In this document: positions 13,179-19,391 of the stretch, in pieces
Numbering within the stretch: the stretch's first letter is position 1
How the letters are laid out: each line of letters begins with the position of its first letter
Source of the DNA: PVC group bacterium
GTDB taxonomy: Bacteria; Verrucomicrobiota; Kiritimatiellia; SS1-B-03-39; UBA6053
Reading direction: 5' to 3'
DNA length: 19,391 nt
Assembly: GCA_003565815.1 (NCBI GenBank)
Contig: PXAS01000336.1
Coordinates: 1-19,391 of the forward strand
Translations under genes and position numbers: made by a program
The notes under the pieces: generated by a model
Database searches by the model: none
Seen by the model: only the letters and a program-made list of their open reading frames with translations
What the model was told of the DNA's origin: nothing

Positions 13179-15962
13179 ATGAAAGCTTCCTCCGCACCGT
13201 CGAAAAAGCCGAAACCGAAAAAATCCAAAAAATCCAAAAAATTGCCGCCATTGCCGCCGATTATGAATGACGCGGAATGCGTGGAGTCGCGGCGGCGCAC
13301 GGCGCTGGAGGAGAAGGCGGAGGTGCGGGTCATTGAAAAGGTGGATCAGTTCCGGGGGGTGTACGAGGTGTCATCGACCCAGTGGGATGAGGGATATACG
13401 GTGGAAATCCGGGACTTGGAGGGCCGGGGGTTGAACAGTTGTTCCTGCATGGATTTTCAAATGAACCGCCTGGGCACCTGCAAGCATATCGAACGGGTGT
13501 TTCAGTTCATCACCTATCGCCGCAAAACCCTTTTCAAGCGTCAAATGGGCCAACGGTCTTTGAAGGAGGAAATTTTCGTGGATGTAACCGGCGAAACGCC
13601 GCGCATGCGTTGGTTGCGTTCCGCCAAGCCATCCCCGAAGCTTTTGCAAACGCTGGAACCGTTTTTCGATGCGGAAGGCTTTGCCTTGGCTTCGGTGGCG
13701 GAGAGTTTGCCGTCGGTAGGGGCGGCGGTGGAGCAATTGTCGCCGGCACTGCGGGCCAAAGTCCGCTTGTCCGCGCACATGGACGTTTGGGCGGAGCGTG
13801 AACGCCGTCAATCGGATTTGGCGAGATTGCGCCGCGGATTCGAGGCGGATGTGGCCGCGGGCAAGCGGGGGGACAATCCGGTGAACCTGCCCCTGTATGC
13901 GTATCAAAAAGAGGGGATGATGCATTTGGCGTTCGGCGGGCGGGCCTTGCTGGCGGACGAGATGGGGCTGGGGAAAACCGTGCAGGCCATTGCCGCCGCC
14001 GAGCTGTTGCGGGATCTGGGACGGGTGAAACGGGTGATGGTGGTGAGTCCGGCGTCCCTGAAAGGGGAGTGGGAAGATCAGTTGGCGTTGTTCACCGGGC
14101 GCAAGGCGCAAGTGGTTTTCGGCCCGCCGGCCGAGCGACTGCGCTTGTATCGGGGCGATCATCCGTACTTGCTCTGCAATTACGAGCAGATTCGCGGGGA
14201 CGTGGAGGACATCAATCGCTTGTTCGCACCCGATTTGGTGGTGTTGGACGAGGCGCAGCGCATTAAAAACTGGCCCACCAAAACCGCGAAATCCATCAAG
14301 CGATTGCAGAGTCCCTTTGCCTTCGTGCTCACGGGCACGCCCTTGGAAAACCGGGTGGAGGAGTTGTATTCGTTGGTGGAGTTCGCGGACCCCCATGTGT
14401 TCGGCACTTTGGATCGCTTTTATCGGGAGTTCATGCTTTGGGACGAAGAGAAAAAATGCATGAAGCCCAAGGATCTGCCGGGAATGCACCGGCGGGTCAG
14501 TCCGGTCATGCTGCGGCGGCGCAAGGCGGAAGTGGAGACGGATTTGCCGGACCGCACGGAAAAAACGTTTTATGTGGAGATGACCCCGGAACAGCGGATG
14601 CGGTATCACGCGTATGAAGACAAGGTGGCCCGGTTGATGAATATTCTCAAGACCAGACGGTTGCGCAAAGAGGAGATGGAGCGCTTGCAAATGTTGTTGT
14701 CCTGCATGCGCATGACGTGTGACACCCCGTATATTTTGGATCAGGAGTGTCGGGATTGTCCGAAATTGGAGGAACTGCGGGATATTCTTGACGAGTTGTT
14801 CCAGGAACCGGACAACAAGGTGATCATTTTTTCGGAATGGGTGCGGATGCTTTCGTTGGTGCGGGAACTGTTGGATGAGGACGGGGTGGGCTACACCGAA
14901 CATCATGGCACCATTCCCCAGCAACAGCGGCGGGAAAACATTCGGCGCTTCAAAAAAGATCCGGATTGCCGGGTGTTCCTCTCATCGGAATCGGGCGGAG
15001 TGGGGCTGAATTTGCAAAATGCCAACGTGGTCATCAACCTCGATTTGCCCTGGAATCCCGCGAAACTGGAGCAGCGCATCGCCCGGGCGTGGCGGAAACA
15101 GCAAACCCGCAGCGTGCAGGTGATTCATTTGGTGACGGAAGACTCAATCGAGGAAAGCATGTTGGGCAAGCTGGCCTATAAAACCGCTTTGGCGGACTCG
15201 GTGCTGGACGGCAAGGAATTTGATGCCTCGATGAAGTCGGAATCCGGGCGGGAAGCCTTTCTCAAACGGGTCCGCGATTTGGTGGGCGAGGAACCCGAAC
15301 GGGAGACTTCCTCGCGTCCGGCGGGCAAAGAAAAGGTGGCCTCGGAACTGTTGGGGCGTCACGGGGACCGGATTCAGGGCATCGAACGGGATGTCAAAAC
15401 CGGGGCCACGGTGGTGGTGGCCCGTCCCGACGGCGATTTCCGGGCGTTGGAGGACCGGGTGGGCCGGGTGGCGGAGGGGCCGTCGGTGGTGATCAACACC
15501 GAAACCCTGGCCGCCATTCTCAAATTGCAGGAGATGGGCTTGCTGACCTTGTCCGCCGATTTGGAGTCTTTGCACGCGGGCGAGGGGTATCCGGGATTGC
15601 GCGGCAAGCCCCCGGTGCCGGTGCAACCGCTTCGGTATCCGGAAGAGGCCATGTGCCATTGGCGGGAAGGCGAGACGGAAAGAAAAGCTGCGGAAGCTTT
15701 GTTGCCGCTGGGCCTTTGGGAACCCGCCATCCCGCATGTGCGGCAAGTGTTGGATCGGGGCCTGGCGGCAATTCGTCTGTATCATACCGGGGAGATGGCG
15801 GAGGTCCCGAAGGATATGGAGCCGGCGCAACGTACCCTCTATGAGAAAATGTCGGGGCTGTTGCAAGCGGAGACATTCACGGAGGAAGTGTGCAAGCAGG
15901 CGATGGTTCATGCGAAGGATTTGAATTCGGTTTTGAAACTGAGGCATTCGAACACAAAGTGA
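13179..15962 (+). CDS. SWIM zinc-finger SNF2-family helicase/ATPase
   Basis: A 927-residue DNA translocase of superfamily 2. A Lys-rich leader (SKKPKPKKSKKSKK, residues about 8-21) precedes a SWIM zinc finger, Cys88-x-Cys90 and Cys101-x-His103, expected to bind DNA or protein. The SNF2 core follows: LYAYQKEG, Walker A DEMGLGKT at 260-267, DEAQ at 357-360, LTGTPLENR, and the C-terminal lobe with IIFSEW, SSESGGVGLNLQ and QRIARAWRKQQ from 632. Motif VI differs from the common QAxxRxHRIGQ form. About 250 further residues lack a recognised domain; they include a hydrophobic helix-rich stretch. The frame remains open 106 codons upstream through repeat copy B, so automated annotation may report 1033 residues. 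Glycerate kinase follows after 4 nt. The A-runs in the Lys-rich leader are potential slippage sites. Likely role: DNA repair or remodelling. Confidence 0.93.
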   Translation: MKASSAPSKKPKPKKSKKSKKLPPLPPIMNDAECVESRRRTALEEKAEVRVIEKVDQFRGVYEVSSTQWDEGYTVEIRDLEGRGLNSCSCMDFQMNRLGTCKHIERVFQFITYRRKTLFKRQMGQRSLKEEIFVDVTGETPRMRWLRSAKPSPKLLQTLEPFFDAEGFALASVAESLPSVGAAVEQLSPALRAKVRLSAHMDVWAERERRQSDLARLRRGFEADVAAGKRGDNPVNLPLYAYQKEGMMHLAFGGRALLADEMGLGKTVQAIAAAELLRDLGRVKRVMVVSPASLKGEWEDQLALFTGRKAQVVFGPPAERLRLYRGDHPYLLCNYEQIRGDVEDINRLFAPDLVVLDEAQRIKNWPTKTAKSIKRLQSPFAFVLTGTPLENRVEELYSLVEFADPHVFGTLDRFYREFMLWDEEKKCMKPKDLPGMHRRVSPVMLRRRKAEVETDLPDRTEKTFYVEMTPEQRMRYHAYEDKVARLMNILKTRRLRKEEMERLQMLLSCMRMTCDTPYILDQECRDCPKLEELRDILDELFQEPDNKVIIFSEWVRMLSLVRELLDEDGVGYTEHHGTIPQQQRRENIRRFKKDPDCRVFLSSESGGVGLNLQNANVVINLDLPWNPAKLEQRIARAWRKQQTRSVQVIHLVTEDSIEESMLGKLAYKTALADSVLDGKEFDASMKSESGREAFLKRVRDLVGEEPERETSSRPAGKEKVASELLGRHGDRIQGIERDVKTGATVVVARPDGDFRALEDRVGRVAEGPSVVINTETLAAILKLQEMGLLTLSADLESLHAGEGYPGLRGKPPVPVQPLRYPEEAMCHWREGETERKAAEALLPLGLWEPAIPHVRQVLDRGLAAIRLYHTGEMAEVPKDMEPAQRTLYEKMSGLLQAETFTEEVCKQAMVHAKDLNSVLKLRHSNTK

Positions 15963-15966
15963 GCCG

Positions 15967-17094
15967 ATGAAAATTGTCATTTGCATGGATTCATGGAAAG
16001 GGTCGCTCACGGCGTTGCAGGCGTGTCAGGCGGTGCGGGAGGGCATCCTGTCCGTGGCCGCCGACGCGGAGGTGCCCATGTGTCCGATGGCGGACGGCGG
16101 GGAAGGGACCCTGGAGATTGTCGGGGCGCAGCGTCCGGGCACGCGTATTGTGAAAGAAGTGACCGGTCCGCTGCCGGACATGCGCGTGCGGGGGGAATAT
16201 CTCTGGTGGCCGGAGGAAAAAGAGGCCTTGGTGGAAATGGCCGTGTGTGCGGGATTGACGCTGTTATCTGAAAAGGCGCGTGATCCCCTGCGCACCACCA
16301 CCCGCGGGGTGGGGGAGTTGGTCGCCGACGCGATGCGGCGGGGCACGGAAAAGATTTCCCTGGCCGTGGGCGGTTCCGCCACCGTGGATGGCGGATCGGG
16401 CATGGCCATGGCCTTGGGCTGGCGGCTTTTGGATGAGGACGGCAACCCGATCCCCGACGGGGGAGCGGGCTTGGCGAGGCTGAGACATCTCCAGCCCCCT
16501 CCCGAGCTGAATGCGAACGTTCCCAAAGTGGAGGTGCTCTGTGATGTGACCAATCCGCTGCTGGGTCCACGGGGCGCGGCCGCCGTGTTTGCCCCCCAAA
16601 AAGGAGCGGACCCGAAGGCGGTCCGGGAATTGGAGGCGGCGTTGTCCGTTTTCGAGCGCGTTTTGCGGGAGGATCTGAAAAAAAACTTGGGCGACATCCC
16701 GGGCACGGGCGCGGCGGGCGGACTTTCGGCGGGGGCGATGGCCTTTTTGGATGCGGTGTTGGTGGAAGGGATTGACGCGGTCATCCAATTGACGGGACTG
16801 GCCGCGAAAGCCGAAGGCGCCGATTGGCTGATCACCGGAGAAGGGCGTTTGGATGATCAAAGCGTGGACGGGAAAGTGGTGTCCGGAATTTCCCGCTTGG
16901 CCCGGTCATCCGGGAGCAAAGTGGCCGTGATTGCCGGGAGTTGTGCTCTTTCGGACGCTTCCCTGTCCCGTGCCGGCATTCACCGGGCCTATGCCGCCAA
17001 TGTGAACCGACGCCCGCTCAAAGAGGCATTGGAACATGCATACGACTGGGCCCGCGCCGCCGGACAAAAATTCGCCAGGGAAAATATTCCCTGA
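15967..17094 (+). CDS. glxK: Glycerate 2-kinase (GlxK/GarK family)
   Basis: Phosphorylates D-glycerate with ATP, feeding products of glyoxylate, glucarate or serine breakdown into glycolysis; cytoplasmic. The 375-residue length is normal. Recognisable blocks are MKIVICMDSWKGSL at the N-terminus (family form KIVIAPDSFKGSL, here with Cys6 and Trp10), MADGGEGT (41-48), VGGSATVDGGSGMA (134-147), CDVTNPLLGPRGAAAVFAPQ, GTGAAGGLSAG and ITGEGRLDDQSVDGK. The start lies 4 nt after the helicase stop, so the two are almost surely co-transcribed even though their functions seem unrelated. No good separate ribosome-binding site is seen; translation may be coupled. After the stop comes a 77-nt AT-rich gap leading to the next gene. 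Confidence 0.96.
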   Translation: MKIVICMDSWKGSLTALQACQAVREGILSVAADAEVPMCPMADGGEGTLEIVGAQRPGTRIVKEVTGPLPDMRVRGEYLWWPEEKEALVEMAVCAGLTLLSEKARDPLRTTTRGVGELVADAMRRGTEKISLAVGGSATVDGGSGMAMALGWRLLDEDGNPIPDGGAGLARLRHLQPPPELNANVPKVEVLCDVTNPLLGPRGAAAVFAPQKGADPKAVRELEAALSVFERVLREDLKKNLGDIPGTGAAGGLSAGAMAFLDAVLVEGIDAVIQLTGLAAKAEGADWLITGEGRLDDQSVDGKVVSGISRLARSSGSKVAVIAGSCALSDASLSRAGIHRAYAANVNRRPLKEALEHAYDWARAAGQKFARENIP

Positions 17095-17171
17095 TTTTTA
17101 TCGTCAAGGATTGTGGCAAATGATATTTTATGTAATCAAATTTTGAAATGTAATCCTGATTGGATTTGGTT

Positions 17172-18359
17172 ATGAAATACGTTTATTGCATCTTTTTTGT
17201 TACATTTTGCACAGTTGGCGTTGTGCCCGCCCAAGTGATGTCCTTGGAAGAGGTGAAGGCTCGCTATACCCTCGAAGCGGAAAAATTGAAGGAGCAACGG
17301 GTCGAGAAAGAGGATGCCTTGCGGGAAAGTTATCTGACCGCTCTGTTGCGCATGGAACTCAAGGCCCGAACCGACAGCGATTTGGACGGGGTCCTCGCGG
17401 CCCAGCGGGAAATTGAGCGCGTGGAAAAGGATTCGGAACCCTTGGTTGCCCATTCCCCGTCCGTCCACCACGAAGTGTTGAGAATGCAGAACTTGATCAA
17501 GCGTCAGGTGAAGGTTTTCCAGCAAGAGGAAGCCCGGGGGCTTTCGAGCATGGTGGAAAATTTGGTGCGCTTTGCGGATACCCGATCGAGGGACCTGACC
17601 CGCGTCGGTGACATCGACGCGGCGCTGGCATGGCGCGGGTGGAGTGAAGAGTTGGCCCAAAGCCCGGAAGTCGTGGCCGCCACCCGCATGTTGCGGGAAT
17701 CGGAAGCCAGACAAGGAGAGGGCGAACCCGAGCGGCCCGCGGAACTCCATCCCGCCCTTCGAGGGAATCCTTTGGCCATCATTGACAAAAAAACCGAGGA
17801 ATTTGAGGATGGAACCCGTGCCTTTCTCTTGGGAAATGAGCCGGAAGGAAATGAAAAGCGCATCAACGAAAGCACGCCCAATGCGGCGGGATCCGGCCAT
17901 GCCTTGTTACAGGGTCGTTTGCGACTGGTGGATGAAGACAACACCTTGGCCCGGCAGAACAACCGTTGGGTCCGCTATCATCACAGGGCGCACATGTATG
18001 TGCCCCGGGTGCAACTCACCCCGCTGCCGGGACGGGAACTTGGCCGGACTTTGGTGGTTTTCGATTTGTTCAAACGCGGCAGTGGCAGCCGCCGGGAAGT
18101 GATTCGCACCGATACGGCGATTTTACCGCCCATCGCCGAACGAACCCAAGTGGTGGTGGATGCGGGAGTTTACGCGTATGAGACCTCCCAACACCGCACC
18201 TCTTGGGGGAGTCGGGGCGATCACACCACCGCCGATCAATTTTATGGCTTTATCGTCACTTTGTTTGATGCCGAGGGAAATTTAATCTATCAGCGTTGCA
18301 GCGATCGCGCCTTGGATTCGCACGCCCGCACCGAACCGCCCACTCCGCCGGGCCAATAG
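17172..18359 (+). CDS. Secreted coiled-coil protein of unknown function
   Basis: From the ATG at 17172 the protein has 395 residues; an in-frame TTG at 17160 would add four residues ahead of the signal and is less likely. Residues 1-20 (MKYVYCIFFVTFCTVGVVPA) are a Sec signal peptide cut near PAQ-VMS. Next is a highly charged coiled coil (about 22-95, including DSDLDGVLAAQREIERVEKD), a second helical part with RVGDIDAALAWRGWSEEL (about 145-165), an acidic, Pro-rich linker, then a beta-rich C-terminal domain (about 235-385; LVVFDLFKRGSGSRREVIRT, VVVDAGVYAYET). Helical repeats of the 'DLDxALAxxxEIE' style occur in exported proteins of PVC bacteria, from memory. The stop codon is part of a hairpin shared with the convergent STN gene. 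No enzyme motif is visible. Confidence 0.78.
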   Translation: MKYVYCIFFVTFCTVGVVPAQVMSLEEVKARYTLEAEKLKEQRVEKEDALRESYLTALLRMELKARTDSDLDGVLAAQREIERVEKDSEPLVAHSPSVHHEVLRMQNLIKRQVKVFQQEEARGLSSMVENLVRFADTRSRDLTRVGDIDAALAWRGWSEELAQSPEVVAATRMLRESEARQGEGEPERPAELHPALRGNPLAIIDKKTEEFEDGTRAFLLGNEPEGNEKRINESTPNAAGSGHALLQGRLRLVDEDNTLARQNNRWVRYHHRAHMYVPRVQLTPLPGRELGRTLVVFDLFKRGSGSRREVIRTDTAILPPIAERTQVVVDAGVYAYETSQHRTSWGSRGDHTTADQFYGFIVTLFDAEGNLIYQRCSDRALDSHARTEPPTPPGQ

Positions 18360-18405
18360 TACCCTGTAAAATCCCATGCGAAGATTTCTGGTTGACAGGG
18401 TACTA
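18357..18405. terminator. Perfect 11-bp inverted repeat between convergent genes
   Basis: TAGTACCCTGT (18357-18367) and ACAGGGTACTA (18395-18405) are perfect arms with a 27-nt loop. The left arm contains the stop codon of the secreted coiled-coil gene. It sits between two convergent genes, where a shared terminator is expected, but neither strand has a U-run after the stem, so a factor-dependent terminator, RNA end-protection hairpin or remnant of a small mobile repeat are all possible. Confidence 0.45.
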
Positions 18406-18430
18406 GAGCATCCTATCCCTTTCTTGTGCT

Positions 18431-18892
18431 TCAGCGCCGTTCCGCGGCCTTCATCCTGGTGGTGAACAGGGTCGGATCCACGGCATAAAAGCGCGTTTCC
18501 AAATTTCCCTTGCCCCGGCCTTCGACCATGACGATATTGCGGTCCACCCGATGGCTGAGCCCGGCCATCTCGGTGATCAAATCCAAGGCGTCCAACATAT
18601 TGATCCCACGGATGTCCAAGGTGATTGTGGGCAGAACGCCGTCGAGGGTTTGTTCCATGAGTATCATATTCACACCGATGCCATTCGGGTCTTCCTCCCG
18701 GCTGATGCGGACCAACATGGCCAATACGTCCGAAACTTCCGCATTTTCGAAGCGAAGTTCGGGGATGACGATGCGCGACATTTGGGCACGTACCGTTTGC
18801 GGGGGCGAAGAGGGTGTCCTCGCAAACACCGGAATTCCGGCCAGCAGGGTGGTCAGACAGGCGATGAGCGTGAGTATCTTGGGTTTGATCAT
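18431..18892 (-). CDS. Short secreted protein with STN-like (secretin/TonB N-terminal) domain
   Basis: A 153-residue protein beginning MIKPKILTLIACLTTLLA, a clear signal peptide ending near PVFA. The rest is essentially one domain: IPELRFENAEVSDVLAMLV, then GVNMILM, TITLDIRGINMLDALDLI, and LSHRVDRNIVMVEG. This beta-alpha-beta order matches the short N-terminal domain that precedes secretin pores and some TonB receptors. The protein stops just where a following domain would start (LETRFYAVDPTLFTTRMK). GGAG (18901-18904) lies 8 nt before the ATG, and a good promoter lies just upstream, so 18892 is chosen over the longer frame from 19000. It is either a genuine single-domain protein or a truncated paralogue of a secretin-like protein. 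Confidence 0.75.
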   Translation of the reverse strand: MIKPKILTLIACLTTLLAGIPVFARTPSSPPQTVRAQMSRIVIPELRFENAEVSDVLAMLVRISREEDPNGIGVNMILMEQTLDGVLPTITLDIRGINMLDALDLITEMAGLSHRVDRNIVMVEGRGKGNLETRFYAVDPTLFTTRMKAAERR

Positions 18893-18943
18893 GGCCGGTT
18901 CTCCATTTTCGGCGGGTGTACAGGGGGACAATGGGTCGATTTC

Positions 18944-18972
18944 ATTATACACCTTTATGGGCGGAAGTGCAA
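18944..18972 (-). promoter_or_regulatory. Promoter of the STN-domain gene
   Basis: On the minus strand a perfect TATAAT (18949-18944) lies 17 bp after TTGCAC (18972-18967; three of six, including the TTG). Predicted start about 18936, giving a leader of about 44 nt before the ATG at 18892. It excludes the upstream start at 19000 and shows that the short gene is probably transcribed on its own. Confidence 0.65.
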
Positions 18973-19033
18973 ACAGACCTTTCATCGGCGCCGAAATCAT
19001 GAAACGGTTGGGTCCCCGGCATTTCTCTTCAAA

Positions 19034-19072
19034 AAAAAATCAGCCGTAATTCCGGCCTACGGCTGATTTTTT
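19034..19072. terminator. Strong bidirectional intrinsic terminator
   Basis: AAAAAATCAGCCGTA (19034-19048) and TACGGCTGATTTTTT (19058-19072) are perfect 15-nt arms with a 9-nt loop; the GC-containing stem is flanked by A-run and T-run, so it can work on both strands. No gene ends against it on the plus strand. On the minus strand it would stop transcripts arriving from a gene beyond the right edge and insulate the STN promoter. The left arm resembles the right end of repeat copy B (CTCAAAAAATCAGCCGTA). Confidence 0.8.
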
Positions 19073-19125
19073 GAGATTTAAAAAACAAACCGTCGCAAGG
19101 TCTTCCGTAAAAAACCGGCATAAAA

Positions 19126-19391
19126 CCCCGCCAATCCCTTCAGGGACCCGCTGATGGACTGGGAGTTGTGAAATAAGAGATGAAAAAATAAAAATGGGGG
19201 TGATCCTGCGGATGCTTCGCCGGACTGCGGATAAAAATGGGGGTGATCCTGCGGATGCTTCGCCGGACTGCGGATAAAAATGGGGATGATCCTGCGGATG
19301 CTTCGCCGGACTGCGGATAAAAATGGGGGTGATCCTGCGGATGCTTCGCCGGACTGCGGATCATCGTCGGAATCCCACTGGAAACGACAAA
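19126..19391 (+). repeat. Dispersed intergenic repeat, copy C (long form, tandemly expanded, continues past the edge)
   Basis: The left end (CCGCCAATCCCTTCAGGGAC, then CCGCTGATGGACT) matches copy A read on the minus strand. It then carries the core four times in tandem (separate entry). After the last core the sequence ATCATCGTCGGAATCCC and then TGGAAACGACAAA matches copy B, so this is the long form and it is cut by the window edge. The open frame on the minus strand through it (19140-19364) only reflects a repeat unit that happens to lack stops. Confidence 0.85.
19188..19359 (+). repeat. Four head-to-tail 43-bp repeat units
   Basis: Units start at 19188, 19231, 19274 and 19317. Each is ATAAAAATGGGGGTGATC followed by the rest of the 28-bp core (two CTGCGGAT boxes around GCTTCGCCGGA). 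They are identical except for one G-to-A change in unit 3 (TGGGGATGATC). There are no spacers between units, so this is a minisatellite made from one core of the dispersed repeat, not a CRISPR array. Confidence 0.95.

Noticed and set aside
13371..14924. 517-residue minus-strand open frame opposite the SNF2 gene
   Set aside because: Antisense shadow; His/Gln/Arg-rich and no recognisable domain, while the plus strand has all helicase motifs.
18394..18420. TTGACA at 18393-18398 as a plus-strand promoter into the STN gene
   Set aside because: The only -10 candidate (TATCCC at 16 bp) is poor, and the hexamer is part of the inverted repeat arm; no plus-strand gene follows.
19188..19359. CRISPR-like regular repeats
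   Set aside because: The 43-bp units abut with no unique spacers, and no cas genes are present; this is a minisatellite.
19140..19364. 74-residue minus-strand open frame
   Set aside because: It is simply the translation of the tandem repeat, shifting through three frames of the same unit; no ribosome-binding site and no non-repeat content.

Overview
Organism. This is a GC-rich, gene-dense bacterial chromosome segment with leaderless intergenic gaps that are short except for three repeat-bearing ones. Nothing in it names a species. A free-standing secretin/TonB short-N-terminus-like domain protein, a secreted coiled-coil protein of a style common in the PVC group, and Pro-rich/coiled-coil envelope proteins make me lean towards Verrucomicrobiota, Kiritimatiellota or Lentisphaerota. 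That placement is an inference and should be treated as a guess.

Layout, left to right. (1) 1-3154, minus strand: three tightly coupled envelope genes, transcribed right to left: an exported coiled-coil protein, a lipoprotein, and a membrane-anchored TPR-like protein with a PEGA-like tail that runs off the left edge. Their coding regions overlap by 40 and 1 nt. (2) 3155-3751, no gene: a probable promoter for the envelope operon, copy A of a dispersed repeat, an AT-rich stretch with an inverted repeat, and an extended -10 promoter leading to clpB. (3) clpB on plus (3752-6379), convergent with only 3 nt between stops on alr (minus), which is the second gene of a malQ-alr pair. malQ has a well-formed sigma-70-type promoter with an operator-like site over the start point and a pair of 15-bp palindromes further upstream. 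(4) A DNA-metabolism block: topB (minus) divergent from a metallo-beta-lactamase-fold, ligase-associated-type exonuclease (plus), then copy B of the repeat, then a SWIM/SNF2 helicase followed 4 nt later by a glycerate 2-kinase gene. (5) A secreted coiled-coil protein (plus) convergent on a short secreted STN-domain protein (minus) with its own promoter. (6) 18893-19391, no gene: that promoter, a strong bidirectional terminator, and copy C of the repeat, which holds four head-to-tail 43-bp units and continues past the right edge.

How things fit together. clpB is protein disaggregation; malQ is glucan/maltodextrin metabolism; alr supplies D-alanine for peptidoglycan; the topB/exonuclease/SNF2 cluster looks like DNA repair or recombination, although the ATP-dependent ligase and Lhr-like helicase normally associated with this exonuclease family are not in the window. 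The most distinctive non-coding signal is the repeat family (copies A, B, C): all three are intergenic, share a 28-bp core, exist in short and long forms that differ by a segment flanked by GGATCA, and one has been amplified in tandem.

Limits. All calls were made by reading translations and motifs; no database search was possible. Family names for the enzymes are secure from their motifs; the envelope genes and the two secreted proteins near the right end have no assigned function.
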